Shown: positions 1-8,516, counted from the stretch's first letter. The stretch: 45,300 nt of DNA from Methyloprofundus sp. (GCA_012960135.1 DUBW01000007.1:1-45300), one strand, 5' to 3'. The notes: generated by a model not told the origin, from the letters alone. Program-made: numbers and translations.

Positions 1-7
1 CTGTACA

Positions 8-2149
8 GTGATTTCCAATTTTAAAGCCTTTCTAATGAGTCTCTGCTTTATTAGCTTAGTCGCTTGTAATGACGGGGTACTTAATAATCCCTATTCGGCA
101 GCAGCGGTAGAAAATCAGGCGGTTTTGTATTCCTCATTTTCAGAGCGTCCCAAGCATTTAGATCCTGCCAAATCCTATAGTTCCAATGAATATGTCTTTA
201 TCGGCCAGATTTATGAGCCACCTTTTCAATACCATTATCTCAAACGACCCTATGAGCTAGAGCCTTTAACCGCCGCTCAAATGCCTGAGGTGATTTATTT
301 AGATAGTGATGGAAATGTCTTAGCCAAGGATGCTCCGGCGGAGAATATCGCCTATTCGGATTATATTATTGATATTAAGCCGGGTATTAAATACCAGCCG
401 CATGCCGCCTTAGCTAAAGATGCGCAAGGCGAGTATTTGCACCATCAGTTGACGCAGGCGGAGTTGTCTGAGATTACTTTATTGAGTGATTTTACCCAGA
501 CTGGCACGCGTGAATTAGTCGCGGCTGATTATGTACATGAAATTAAGCGTCTGGTACATCCGCAAATTTCGTCACCGATCGGCGAGTTGATGAAGCAATA
601 TATTGCCGGTTTGGGTGATTACGCTTTAGTTATAAAAGATAAGCCTCGTACTGCGCTTAAAGATCATGAGATTAGTGGTGTGGAGGTCGTCGATAAGTAC
701 CGCTATAAAATTCGTATCAAAGGTAAATATCCGCAATTTATTTATTGGTTGGCAATGCCATTTTTTGCGCCGATGCCCTGGGAAGCGGATGCTTTTTATA
801 GTCAGCAAGGGCTGATTGATAAAAATATTACCCTAGACTGGCAGCCGCTCGGCACGGGGGCTTTCATGCTAGAGGAAAACAATCCAAACCTGCGCATGGT
901 GATGCTGAAAAATCCAAATTATCATGCTGCTTTTTATCCGCAAGAAGGTGAGTCGGGTGATCAAGAACAGGGTTTGCTGCACGATGCAGGTAAGCGTTTG
1001 CCGTTTATTGATAAAGCCGTTTATCGATTGGAAAAAGAAACTATTCCTTACTGGAATAAGTTTTTGCAAGGTTATTACGATGCGTCGGGTATCGCCTCAG
1101 ATAGTTTTGATCAGGCAGTACAATTTACCGGTGACGGTGAGCTGGGTCTAACAATCTCTATGCAGGAAAAAGGCATACAGTTACAAACAGCAGTCACTAG
1201 TTCTATTTTTTATATGGGCTTTAATATGTTGGATTCGATCGTTGGTGGCGACAGCGAGCGAGCACGAAAGTTACGGTTGGCCATTTCTATTGCTATCGAT
1301 TATGAAGAATATATTTCCATCTTTATGAATGGCCGGGGGGTGACGGCGCAAGATGTGATTCCACCGGCGATCTTTGGTTTTAATGCGGGTGAGCAGGGTA
1401 TTAACCCCTATGTCTATGATTGGGTTGGTGGACAGGCGCAGCGTAAACCTTTGCAGGCTGCTAAGCAGTTAATGGCGGCAGCAGGGTATGCAGAGGGTGT
1501 TGATAAAGAAACCGGGTCGGCGCTAATTTTATACCTGGATACTGCCGCGAGCGGTCCTGATGATCGGGCACGGTTAAACTGGTATCGCAAGCAGTTTGCC
1601 ACGCTGGGTATACAGTTAGTTATTCGGGCTACCGATTACAACCGTTTTCAACAGAAAATGCTCAATGGTAATGCGCAAATTTTTATGTGGGGTTGGAATG
1701 CAGACTACCCTGATCCGGAAAACTTTTTTTTCCTCTTATATGGTGCCAACAGTAAAGCCTTGCATGGGGGAGAAAATGCGGTAAATTATCAAAATAGTGA
1801 TTTTGATCGTTTATTTAAGCAAATGAGTAATATGGAAAATAGCCCGCAGCGTCTGGCTATAGTCAGAGAAATGCAGGAAATCATTCGTCATGATGCGCCG
1901 TGGGTGTATGGTTTTCATCCTAAAAGTTTTTCACTGTTTCATAATTGGTATCATAATTTAAAGCCTAATTTAATGGCGAATAATAAACTAAAATACCAGC
2001 GCATCGAGCCTCGGCTGCGGGAAGAGTCGCGTCAGCAATGGAATCAGCCAGTTTTATGGCCAGTGATAGGCATTATTGTTTTCCTGGTCTTGCTGATTTT
2101 ACCAGCGATTCGCAGTTTTCAACGGCGTGCCAGAGAGACCATTAAATAA
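8..2149 (+). CDS. ABC transporter substrate-binding lipoprotein, family 5 (oligopeptide/DppA-OppA type)
   Basis: Periplasmic solute-binding component of a peptide-type ABC importer. The N-terminus has a short hydrophobic segment ending in a lipobox (LVAC, Cys20), so the protein should be lipid-anchored. The 713-residue body has the long SBP_bac_5 layout, including the late W-x-ADYPDPENFF stretch typical of the family. Unusually, a second hydrophobic segment near residues 680-700, followed by basic residues, suggests an extra C-terminal membrane anchor. It starts with GTG only 8 bases from the window edge, so an earlier start or upstream genes cannot be judged. Its stop codon overlaps the permease start by one base (TAATG), indicating translational coupling. 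Family assignment is secure; substrate is unknown. Confidence 0.85.
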   Translation: MISNFKAFLMSLCFISLVACNDGVLNNPYSAAAVENQAVLYSSFSERPKHLDPAKSYSSNEYVFIGQIYEPPFQYHYLKRPYELEPLTAAQMPEVIYLDSDGNVLAKDAPAENIAYSDYIIDIKPGIKYQPHAALAKDAQGEYLHHQLTQAELSEITLLSDFTQTGTRELVAADYVHEIKRLVHPQISSPIGELMKQYIAGLGDYALVIKDKPRTALKDHEISGVEVVDKYRYKIRIKGKYPQFIYWLAMPFFAPMPWEADAFYSQQGLIDKNITLDWQPLGTGAFMLEENNPNLRMVMLKNPNYHAAFYPQEGESGDQEQGLLHDAGKRLPFIDKAVYRLEKETIPYWNKFLQGYYDASGIASDSFDQAVQFTGDGELGLTISMQEKGIQLQTAVTSSIFYMGFNMLDSIVGGDSERARKLRLAISIAIDYEEYISIFMNGRGVTAQDVIPPAIFGFNAGEQGINPYVYDWVGGQAQRKPLQAAKQLMAAAGYAEGVDKETGSALILYLDTAASGPDDRARLNWYRKQFATLGIQLVIRATDYNRFQQKMLNGNAQIFMWGWNADYPDPENFFFLLYGANSKALHGGENAVNYQNSDFDRLFKQMSNMENSPQRLAIVREMQEIIRHDAPWVYGFHPKSFSLFHNWYHNLKPNLMANNKLKYQRIEPRLREESRQQWNQPVLWPVIGIIVFLVLLILPAIRSFQRRARETIK

Positions 2150-3126
2150 TGTTGAACTATATTCTGCGCCGCTTTTTATACGCATTCCCTTTACTATTAG
2201 GGGTTAACATTCTCACCTTTGTGTTGTTTTTTATCGTCAATAGCCCAGATGATATGGCGCGTATGCAATTGGGGCAGAAGCATGTCACCGAGCAGGCGAT
2301 TGATAACTGGAAGCAGCAGCGGGGTTATCATTTGCCGCTACTGCTAAATCAGCGGGAAGCCGGGCTGGATAAAATTAAAGACACGATTTTTTATCAAAAA
2401 TCCTTACGCTTATTCGCCTTTGATTTTGGTATTTCAGATAGTGGCAGAAATATAGGCCAGGATATAAAGCAGCGCATGTGGCCCAGTCTGGCGGTAGCTC
2501 TGCCTTCATTGCTGGTTGGCTTGACGGTTAATATCTGTGTTGCCTTGATGATGGTTTTGTTTCGGCAAAGCTATCTGGAGTTTAGCATCATCGTGCTGTG
2601 CATCATTATTATGTCGGTTTCTTCTTTATTCTATATTATTGGGGGTCAGTTTATCATCGGCAAACTACTGCTGCTGGTGCCTATCTCGGGCTACGATACC
2701 GGAATTAACGCCTATAAATTTCTTATATTGCCCGTGCTCATTAGCGTTGTCTCTGGTATTGGTGCGGGAGCGCGCTGGTATCGAACCTTGTTTTTAGAAG
2801 AAATAGAACAGGATTATGTGCGTACCGCACGGGCAAAAGGACTGACTGAAACACAGGTATTATTTAAACATGTGTTAAAAAATGCCATGATTCCTATATT
2901 AACGGGGGTGGTGGTTATATTGCCGTTATTGTTTATGGGCAGCCTGATTACTGAGTCGTTCTTTAGCATTCCAGGTCTGGGTAGTTACACCATTGATGCC
3001 ATTAAAAGCCAGGATTTTGCCATTGTCAGAGCCATGGTTTTTTTGGGGTCTGTGCTTTATATTATTGGCTTATTATTAACCGATATTTCCTATACCTTGG
3101 TCGATCCTCGGGTGCGCTTGTTATAA
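2149..3126 (+). CDS. ABC transporter permease, OppB/DppB type
   Basis: Inner-membrane permease of the peptide/nickel ABC importer class, 325 residues. It begins with the characteristic N-terminal membrane helix (MLNYILRRFLYAFPLLLGV) and has several further hydrophobic segments. The cytoplasmic EAA loop that contacts the ATPase is clear (DYVRTARAKGLTETQVLFKH, about residues 223-242). It is coupled to the preceding binding protein through a one-base overlap. The usual partners, a second OppC-type permease and two ATPases, do not follow; the next DNA is a structured repeat and an unrelated cytochrome gene. They may lie upstream of the window or elsewhere. Confidence 0.88.
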   Translation: MLNYILRRFLYAFPLLLGVNILTFVLFFIVNSPDDMARMQLGQKHVTEQAIDNWKQQRGYHLPLLLNQREAGLDKIKDTIFYQKSLRLFAFDFGISDSGRNIGQDIKQRMWPSLAVALPSLLVGLTVNICVALMMVLFRQSYLEFSIIVLCIIIMSVSSLFYIIGGQFIIGKLLLLVPISGYDTGINAYKFLILPVLISVVSGIGAGARWYRTLFLEEIEQDYVRTARAKGLTETQVLFKHVLKNAMIPILTGVVVILPLLFMGSLITESFFSIPGLGSYTIDAIKSQDFAIVRAMVFLGSVLYIIGLLLTDISYTLVDPRVRLL

Positions 3127-3127
3127 A

Positions 3128-3243
3128 TTGGCAGTCAAGGGAACTGTGAATCATGGTGGCCAGCTATGCGCCTCCTGCTACAGCACTGCTGACCAATAAA
3201 AACCCTGCCCAAATATTGGATGGTTATTTTTTTGCAGGTGCCT
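3128..3243 (+). repeat. Structured intergenic repeat, copy A
   Basis: This stretch closely matches 4438-4525 (copy B): both share GCCAGCTATGC, then CTGCTACAGCACTG or its variant, then a CCTGCCCAAATA...CAGGTGCC 3' part that can form a second hairpin. The left part (TTGGCA..CAA..GAACTGTGAAT) also recurs at 8459-8482. The inner stem of this copy is poorly preserved compared with copies B and C. It lies in the gap between the permease and the cytochrome gene. Confidence 0.7.
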
Positions 3244-3287
3244 AACGATGAGTTTGTAAGGAAATAACTTCATCCTGTCGTTAGGCA
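3239..3287. repeat. 10-bp inverted repeat (possible terminator or element end)
   Basis: TGCCTAACGA at 3239-3248 is perfectly complementary to TCGTTAGGCA at 3278-3287. The 29-base spacer is long for an intrinsic terminator and no T-run follows directly, so this may be an extension of repeat copy A rather than a terminator. Confidence 0.5.
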
Positions 3288-3375
3288 TATTTCATTTAGA
3301 GTAGGCACTATTAATAAACTGTTGTTTTGCGTAAAATAGCATGAAATTGATTAACATCAGGAAAAACGTTTTATT

Positions 3376-3978
3376 ATGAATAACAAAGCAATGGTCATGG
3401 CGATAGGTCTCACCGCATTATCAAATATTCAGCTGACTGCGCAGGCCGCAGATGTTGATGCAGGAAGAGATGCTTTTGAAACCTGCAGAGGTTGTCATAG
3501 TTCCCCGGGATATAGCAATGTTTATCCTACGTACTATGTGCCAAAAATTGGCGGGCAAGTAGCTAGATATACTGTTGCCGCTTTGACTGCCTATAAAGAG
3601 TCTAATCGTCCACGCGGTACTATGATGGCCAATAGCTATGATTTATCTGAGAAGAAGATAGAGAATATTGCCGCTTATCTGGCAACTGTTACCGATGGTT
3701 CTACAAGAGCGAATGCTAATGGTGGCGATGCTGCCAATGGCGAGAAATTAGCCGCTACTTGTCTGGCTTGTCATAATGACGATACCAACGCAGGTGCAAC
3801 TAATCCACGTCTGGCGGGACAGCATGCAAATTACATGGAAAGAGCGATGCAGCAATACCAATCTGGCGCGCGTAACAATGCCTTAATGCAATCAACGCTA
3901 GAAGGATTATCCGCAGATGAGTTAAAAGATATTGCTGCTTATTTCACAAGCTTAAAAGGCTTAACTGCCACTAATTAA
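3376..3978 (+). CDS. Diheme cytochrome c4-like protein
   Basis: Periplasmic electron-transfer protein with two c-type haem domains. A signal peptide (about residues 1-24, ending AQA) precedes two CxxCH motifs: CRGCH at 37-41 and CLACH at 129-133. Each half ends in a region with candidate axial methionines (around residues 83-84 in domain 1; NALMQS in domain 2). The length of 200 residues and the repeated GD/G-x-x-LAATC pattern fit cytochrome c4, which usually passes electrons to terminal oxidases. It appears monocistronic, flanked on both sides by copies of the structured repeat. Whether it is the housekeeping c4 or a paralogue cannot be decided here. Confidence 0.9.
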   Translation: MNNKAMVMAIGLTALSNIQLTAQAADVDAGRDAFETCRGCHSSPGYSNVYPTYYVPKIGGQVARYTVAALTAYKESNRPRGTMMANSYDLSEKKIENIAAYLATVTDGSTRANANGGDAANGEKLAATCLACHNDDTNAGATNPRLAGQHANYMERAMQQYQSGARNNALMQSTLEGLSADELKDIAAYFTSLKGLTATN

Positions 3979-4079
3979 TCAGTCTAGCGCGAGTCTAAAT
4001 CAGGTAGATACTTTTTATCTGTCTGTTTTAGGCGATAGCAAAACAACCCCAATAGTTCGAAAAAACAAGAGAAAAAACA

Positions 4080-4370
4080 ATGGCAGAAACAGTAGAAGAG
4101 CTAACCGTCACCTATGAAGATGGTGGTATAGAAACCGTTAAAGAATTAGACAAAAAAGTACTCACAAAAGGTGCGTGGGCAACTGTTATCTATCGCTATA
4201 AAGATTGGAATAGAAGTAAAGAAGAGTACAGCCCTGACAAGTTTACGATACGCCGCTATCAAAAGCGCGATGGTGAGTATCAGCCAAAATCAAAATTCAA
4301 TATCTCCAGCGAAAAGCAGGCCAGAGAAATTATTGTTGCTCTGCAAGACTGGTTAGAAGAGAAAGCTTAG
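4080..4370 (+). CDS. Small conserved-looking hypothetical protein
   Basis: I do not recognise a family. It is a 96-residue, highly charged soluble protein without signal peptide or membrane segment. The pattern is a short acidic beta-rich N-terminus (MAETVEELTVTYEDGG), a central basic/aromatic stretch with YRYKDW and RRYQKRDG, and a C-terminal amphipathic helix with QAREIIVALQDWLEE. Composition and absence of internal stops support a real gene; an AG-rich tract precedes the ATG. It stands alone between the cytochrome gene and repeat copy B, so context gives no function. Confidence 0.65.
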   Translation: MAETVEELTVTYEDGGIETVKELDKKVLTKGAWATVIYRYKDWNRSKEEYSPDKFTIRRYQKRDGEYQPKSKFNISSEKQAREIIVALQDWLEEKA

Positions 4371-4415
4371 GCGGTTGGAAACACACATCATTCATCCTTG
4401 CTGGTCTTTTTGTCT

Positions 4416-4525
4416 GTCATCAGCAAGGTAGCAATCGTTACGTAGCCAGCTATGCATCTGTTGCTACAGCACTGATGACAAAAAATCCTGCCCAAATATG
4501 GGACGATTATTTATTTTCAGGTGCC
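4416..4525 (+). repeat. Structured intergenic repeat, copy B
   Basis: Two nested stems flank the shared loop: outer GTCATC (4416-4421) with GATGAC (4474-4479), and inner GTAGCAA (4428-4434) with TTGCTAC (4461-4467). The loop contains GTAGCCAGCTATGC. A 3' part, CCTGC...CAGGTGCC, can form a further hairpin. A separate 8-bp stem, CCTTGCTG/CAGCAAGG, overlaps its left edge at about 4396-4428. Confidence 0.75.
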
Positions 4526-4538
4526 TTAGTTACTGATA

Positions 4539-5177
4539 TCAAGCAAACAGCTTCCGGCGAATGCGTTCAAAAATACTCGGTTGTAGCAGGGCTTTTATCT
4601 GTAGCGTATCCGCCGCTTCGGGTGCCACTTCCTGTAATTTTTCGAATAAGGCTTCAGCCTGTTCGGTTTGCTTTTTCTGTATATGGTATTCGCACATAAC
4701 AGACGTTAAGCCAGTATATTCAGTGATATGGAATTGGTTTCTTTTTGGATAAAGCGGTTTTAGCTCGAACTGATTAGCAAATATGTTGGGGATTTCATCG
4801 GGATTATTTTCAGCTAAACATAAGCGTGCATAATTGCAGCGTGCAAACAGGTTTTTTGGATTCTTCTCATAATTTTCGGCAATAATTTGCTTTTGCTTCT
4901 TTGGATCGACACGTCCATAGGCAATGGCCAGGCAACTATAAATTAAGGGCAGAGGATACTGCTGTTTTAACTCCAGTAACCTGGGAATCGCTTCTGCGCT
5001 ATTTATCGGCGCTATTTCAGAAAGGCGATTAAATTCATCCTGTATCTCCTGTGGGAGATTGCGAAAGCGTTGGTCTAAAATAGGCGCATTCGTTAGTTCA
5101 TAGGACTCTTCGGCCGCTCTGTTGTAACTAGTGATGTTGGCTGTGGCTCTGCTAGAATTTCTGGTTTTTTGTGACAT
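4539..5177 (-). CDS. TPR-like repeat protein
   Basis: A predicted soluble 212-residue helical protein. From about residue 60 onward it shows degenerate tetratricopeptide-like helix pairs: AIPRLLELKQQYP, then a segment with NPKNLFARCNYARLCLAENN, then a third with QTEQAEALFEKLQEVAPEAA. Such repeats normally mediate protein-protein contacts. There is no signal peptide. It is the upstream-most member of no obvious operon: two small membrane-protein genes lie upstream on the same strand, with a 29-base gap. Repeat copy B sits directly beyond its stop codon. The partner is unknown. Confidence 0.7.
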   Translation of the reverse strand: MSQKTRNSSRATANITSYNRAAEESYELTNAPILDQRFRNLPQEIQDEFNRLSEIAPINSAEAIPRLLELKQQYPLPLIYSCLAIAYGRVDPKKQKQIIAENYEKNPKNLFARCNYARLCLAENNPDEIPNIFANQFELKPLYPKRNQFHITEYTGLTSVMCEYHIQKKQTEQAEALFEKLQEVAPEAADTLQIKALLQPSIFERIRRKLFA

Positions 5178-5206
5178 ACAGGATACTTGATTGTGGGCTA
5201 GAACGA

Positions 5207-5398
5207 TTACTTGAATACGTCGATATCAGGCTTTAAATTAGGCCATTTGCTAAAAGCAAAGAACCATATTATAACAATATTCAAGAAAGGGATTAAGAGG
5301 CATAGGATGAAAAGTTTAGGATAGCCTGCCTTTTCGACTATTCTGCCACCTAGCCATAGAGTAAACAGCATAAACAGCAAGATTAAAAAATATTCCAT
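5207..5398 (-). CDS. Small two-helix membrane protein, paralogue of its neighbour
   Basis: A 63-residue protein that is almost entirely hydrophobic, with two predicted membrane helices separated by a short basic loop (EKAGYPK) and a polar tail containing WPNLKPD. It resembles the product of 5398-5598: both share a KAG(Y/F) loop and the WPNLK tail at equivalent positions. Its start overlaps the stop of that gene by one base, so the pair should be co-translated. Proteins of this type are usually annotated only as hypothetical membrane proteins; I infer no function. Confidence 0.65.
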   Translation of the reverse strand: MEYFLILLFMLFTLWLGGRIVEKAGYPKLFILCLLIPFLNIVIIWFFAFSKWPNLKPDIDVFK

Positions 5399-5598
5399 TA
5401 TTCCTGCTCCTCAATTTTTAAGTTAGGCCAGGGAAGCAACGCTAGCTGTAAAAAAATCAGTAATAAACCCAGTCCCGGTAAAAATACTAATAGACCCCAG
5501 GCTAGATGAAATCCCGCTTTTTTATAAATCAGGCACACCGGGACAAGTATCATCAGGCCAACGATGATCATGCGTCCGAGTTCGGGAAAAATAAACAT
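5398..5598 (-). CDS. Small two-helix membrane protein, paralogue of its neighbour
   Basis: A 66-residue protein with two hydrophobic helices (about 9-26 and 32-54), a positively charged turn (YKKAGF) and a tail containing WPNLKIEE. The arrangement matches the downstream 63-residue protein, indicating tandem duplication. A CTCC-type complement upstream of the start (GGAG on the coding strand, near 5605) supplies a good ribosome binding site. No catalytic residues are visible; membrane integration is the only safe statement. Confidence 0.65.
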   Translation of the reverse strand: MFIFPELGRMIIVGLMILVPVCLIYKKAGFHLAWGLLVFLPGLGLLLIFLQLALLPWPNLKIEEQE

Positions 5599-5699
5599 AA
5601 CTTACTCCAGAAATAGTTTGCTATCAGGCATACAAGCCTGGCATGCAGTGTTAAGAACGTGCACAAAATAATTCAAGCAACTCACGGGGCTTTGTATCC

Positions 5700-5783
5700 G
5701 TCTTCTGTGTTGCAGAAACAGTGACCTAGCTATGCTCTTGTTTCTACGCCTTGAAGACGAATAAAAATCCTGCGCCAGGTGCC
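5700..5783 (+). repeat. Structured intergenic repeat, copy C
   Basis: Same architecture as copy B with different stem sequences: outer GTCTTC (5700-5705) with GAAGAC (5753-5758), inner AGAAACA (5714-5720) with TGTTTCT (5739-5745), and loop core TAGCTATGC. The 3' part is shortened to CCTGCGCCAGGTGCC (5769-5783). It lies between two minus-strand transcription units. Confidence 0.75.
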
Positions 5784-5818
5784 TTATTGCGTGTGCGATC
5801 CTGTGAGACTTTTGCCTG

Positions 5819-6826
5819 CTATAAGCGTATCCGTTCCATCAGGTAGCAGAGGCAGTCCTGACGGATAACACGCTCATCTAGGGTTAGCATGGAAGGCATG
5901 GTGTTGCGCTTTATTTGTAATTGTTGATTATCAATTTTGAAAAATTGCCTGGTGACTTCATGCCCTTGTTCATCGATAGCAGACAATGGCATAGCATCGT
6001 TGGATTGTACCGAGCCGAAGCAAGTTCCAGCTGAAATTTCAGTAAAATTCATGCGTTCTATTCCGCTATCAAAAAATAAATCAGCACTGCTATCACTAAA
6101 GCTAAAAGAGTGACCTTCCTGAATTTTTACCTGTGCAGTGGTATGGAATAAATCTATATCCTGAGTGAGGACAGGATGAGTCGCTAGTTCGCTTATGTGA
6201 ATACAGTCCTTTAGATAAGCATAAGCATGGTCAACGCCATATTGCTGTCCAGGACGACCACATTCCAGAGTCACTGCAGGACAGATTTCGGCAAAGGCAG
6301 CGGACTGTACGCCAAGCGGCCTTAAAAAATAAACCACCAGACGACCGAATAAGTTAGCCAGATGTAAATAGCGATTATCCAGTTTGTTAATACAGGCGTA
6401 ATGAGGGTTTAAACCGGTATTATTGTGTATATCAATACTGGCAAAGACCTCTTTTTCGCACATAATATCAACGATCTCTTTGGCAAACTGAGTTTCCGGG
6501 CAGTCTGCTATTTCTGTTCCAGGCCAGATCCGATTGTAATCAGGCTGCGAGTCTAGCCTACGTAGTCCTGATTCTGCGGCGCGTGTATTGCCAAAAAAAA
6601 TAGAGAGTGAGCGCGGTAGCTCTTGTGTGGCATATTGATTAAGTAGGCGCTGAAGGGCTAAAAACCCGGTAGTTTCATTGCCGTGCAATAACACCGAGAT
6701 AAATAACGGGTGCGTTCTTTTTCCCTGTAAATGTAATAACGTGGGTTGCGGGAAAAGAGCATGTAAATCTTTTGCTTCACAGCTCAGCAATGCCTCGGGG
6801 TAAGTGTCTATTTGATTGATTTTCAT
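5819..6826 (-). CDS. Succinylglutamate desuccinylase/aspartoacylase-family zinc hydrolase
   Basis: A metal-dependent amidohydrolase of the AstE/AspA branch of the M14 carboxypeptidase fold, which cleaves N-acyl amino acids or related amides. The zinc site is visible: HGNE gives His48 and Glu51, and IDIHNN gives His134. LECG gives the likely catalytic Glu188. The length of 335 residues fits the family. It starts only 4 bases after the stop of the GCS2-type ligase gene, so the two form an operon. Substrate is not determinable; the pairing suggests that it processes or recycles the amide made by the ligase, which is inference. Confidence 0.8.
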   Translation of the reverse strand: MKINQIDTYPEALLSCEAKDLHALFPQPTLLHLQGKRTHPLFISVLLHGNETTGFLALQRLLNQYATQELPRSLSIFFGNTRAAESGLRRLDSQPDYNRIWPGTEIADCPETQFAKEIVDIMCEKEVFASIDIHNNTGLNPHYACINKLDNRYLHLANLFGRLVVYFLRPLGVQSAAFAEICPAVTLECGRPGQQYGVDHAYAYLKDCIHISELATHPVLTQDIDLFHTTAQVKIQEGHSFSFSDSSADLFFDSGIERMNFTEISAGTCFGSVQSNDAMPLSAIDEQGHEVTRQFFKIDNQQLQIKRNTMPSMLTLDERVIRQDCLCYLMERIRL

Positions 6827-6830
6827 GGTG

Positions 6831-8264
6831 TTAAGATATTGCCCACTGACTAACAGGTAGTTCGGAATATTGATGCTCTAAATAGGCTAGAGTCATCGTT
6901 TGTAAAGTAGCATTAGGCTGTTGCATAAAGAGACGCTGCCATTGGCTCCCCGTTTGTTTGCTGGCGATACGCTGTTCAATAATAGTTAAATAGCTGTCAA
7001 TATCAGCGCTATCCAGGTCTAATGAATGCAAGCCTTTTCTGGCTCTGGGTAATAAATCTGCGAGTATTAATTTTTGTAAATTCTGCTTGTTGCCATCAAA
7101 CCAGACGATATTGCTATCCAGGCCAAAACGAGCCGCCTGATAAAAATTATCTTTTGCCTGGGCAAATGCTAACGGTAGTCGCTGGTCAGTAATTTCATCA
7201 CAGAGATTTTTAGTGAGGCCATAATAAAATGCGGCATTAGCTATGGAATCTATAATCGTAGGCCCTGCGGAAGGTGTGCGATGTTCAATTCTTATATGCG
7301 GGGTATTGTCGTCATCAAACCCAATTAAAGGCCTGTTCCAGCGCCAGATCGTGCCATTATGTAACCGTAAATGTTCAAATTGTTCAATCGGGTCATTAAA
7401 TAATTCAGGTAATAAAACCGGGAAATGATCCAGATTTTCCTGGAAGCACTCCATGATTGAATTACGGGCAAAATCTGACCCAAAGCTAACTCGTTTTAAT
7501 GGACCATGTACCGCACCGCCGTAGCCGCCAGTTTCTATTGCCTGCTCAAATAAGGGGATACGCGACTCATGCCACAGGTTTTTACCGAATAAATAAGGCG
7601 CATTGGCACAACTGGCAACAATGGCAGCGGAAGCGATAATGGACGCATTGTAAAAATGATGTGCAGTATCGAAGGGTACCTGAGTATGGAGCTGTAATGA
7701 GGTCGTTGCAGATTCGAGCATGACATCATCATGGTCAAATTTTAAATGCTCTATCCCGACTATATCCAGGTTAATGGGTTTGCCACGCGCTTTTAAAATT
7801 TGCTCATTTAATACGCGGTAGCGATTCATATCTGACATATTGACCAAAGTCATGTCCGAGGGCTTTAGCGTAGGCAGAGTACCTATAATGAGAATATGAT
7901 TATTTAGCTGCTGAGCATGCAGGCAGGATTTTTCCCAGGTCTGGGTAAGGTTTTGATGTAAGGTGCTGAGTACATTGCCGGTCAGTTTTTGGGGAGTGCC
8001 ATTGAGTTCTATATTAAATTTCGCAAGCTCAGGGAAGGCGAGGGGATCATTAAGGTTTTGCAGAAATGAAACATTATTAGCAGCGGCTTGCATCTGATCA
8101 TCGATCAGCCAGGCTTCAATTTCAAAACCCGCTGTTGGCGCCAACTCAGAGAATTGCCTGTTGGCTATTAATTTTTTTAATAGCTGGGTTTCCTCGGTGA
8201 GTTTTTGAAAAAAAGTCTTAAAGTGATCAGCATTGAAAAGCGTTAAATTTACTTCCTGTCCCAT
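6831..8264 (-). CDS. Glutamate-cysteine ligase family 2 (GCS2/carboxylate-amine ligase-like)
   Basis: ATP-dependent ligase that joins a carboxylate to an amine, related to gamma-glutamylcysteine synthetase. The conserved acidic metal/substrate motifs are present: GFEIEAWL (Glu48, Glu50) and FNIELN (Glu87). Later family-like features include HGTIWRWNRP-like (HNGTIWRWNRPLIGF) and HIRIEHRTPSAGPT. The 477-residue length is larger than YbdK-like ligases and matches a bacterial GCS-like group often annotated only as glutamate--cysteine ligase. It is the first gene of a two-gene unit with the AstE/AspA-like hydrolase. Glutathione synthesis is possible, but the context leaves room for a different gamma-glutamyl or amide product. 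Confidence 0.75.
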   Translation of the reverse strand: MGQEVNLTLFNADHFKTFFQKLTEETQLLKKLIANRQFSELAPTAGFEIEAWLIDDQMQAAANNVSFLQNLNDPLAFPELAKFNIELNGTPQKLTGNVLSTLHQNLTQTWEKSCLHAQQLNNHILIIGTLPTLKPSDMTLVNMSDMNRYRVLNEQILKARGKPINLDIVGIEHLKFDHDDVMLESATTSLQLHTQVPFDTAHHFYNASIIASAAIVASCANAPYLFGKNLWHESRIPLFEQAIETGGYGGAVHGPLKRVSFGSDFARNSIMECFQENLDHFPVLLPELFNDPIEQFEHLRLHNGTIWRWNRPLIGFDDDNTPHIRIEHRTPSAGPTIIDSIANAAFYYGLTKNLCDEITDQRLPLAFAQAKDNFYQAARFGLDSNIVWFDGNKQNLQKLILADLLPRARKGLHSLDLDSADIDSYLTIIEQRIASKQTGSQWQRLFMQQPNATLQTMTLAYLEHQYSELPVSQWAIS

Positions 8265-8366
8265 AAATTAACTACCTCTTGCTGTCAGAGTAATGTTGAT
8301 GATTATTTTTAAAAGCATTAACCGGGGTGGCTATTTGATGGTTAAGCATACTGCCTTTGGCTATGA

Positions 8367-8388
8367 GTTCAGGTGAAGAAACCTGAAC
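8367..8388. terminator. Hairpin, possible terminator or regulatory stem
   Basis: GTTCAGGT (8367-8374) pairs with ACCTGAAC (8381-8388) around a 6-base loop. No T-run follows directly on the plus strand (a TTTTT run occurs about 20 bases later), so termination activity is uncertain. It lies upstream of the GCS2-type gene, not behind it. Confidence 0.35.
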
Positions 8389-8516
8389 GAACCCCACTCA
8401 TTCTACTTTTTCCTAACGATACGCCAATACCTGTCAGACCGCAATAGACTTGAGTTAATTGGCAAGCAAATGAACTGTGAATAGTATGTTAGGAAATGAA
8501 TAAGAGAAAGAAATTT

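Noticed and set aside
4475-4752. Plus-strand ORFs of 63-74 codons at the end of the TPR-like gene
   Set aside because: They are antisense to the TPR-like gene and begin inside repeat copy B.
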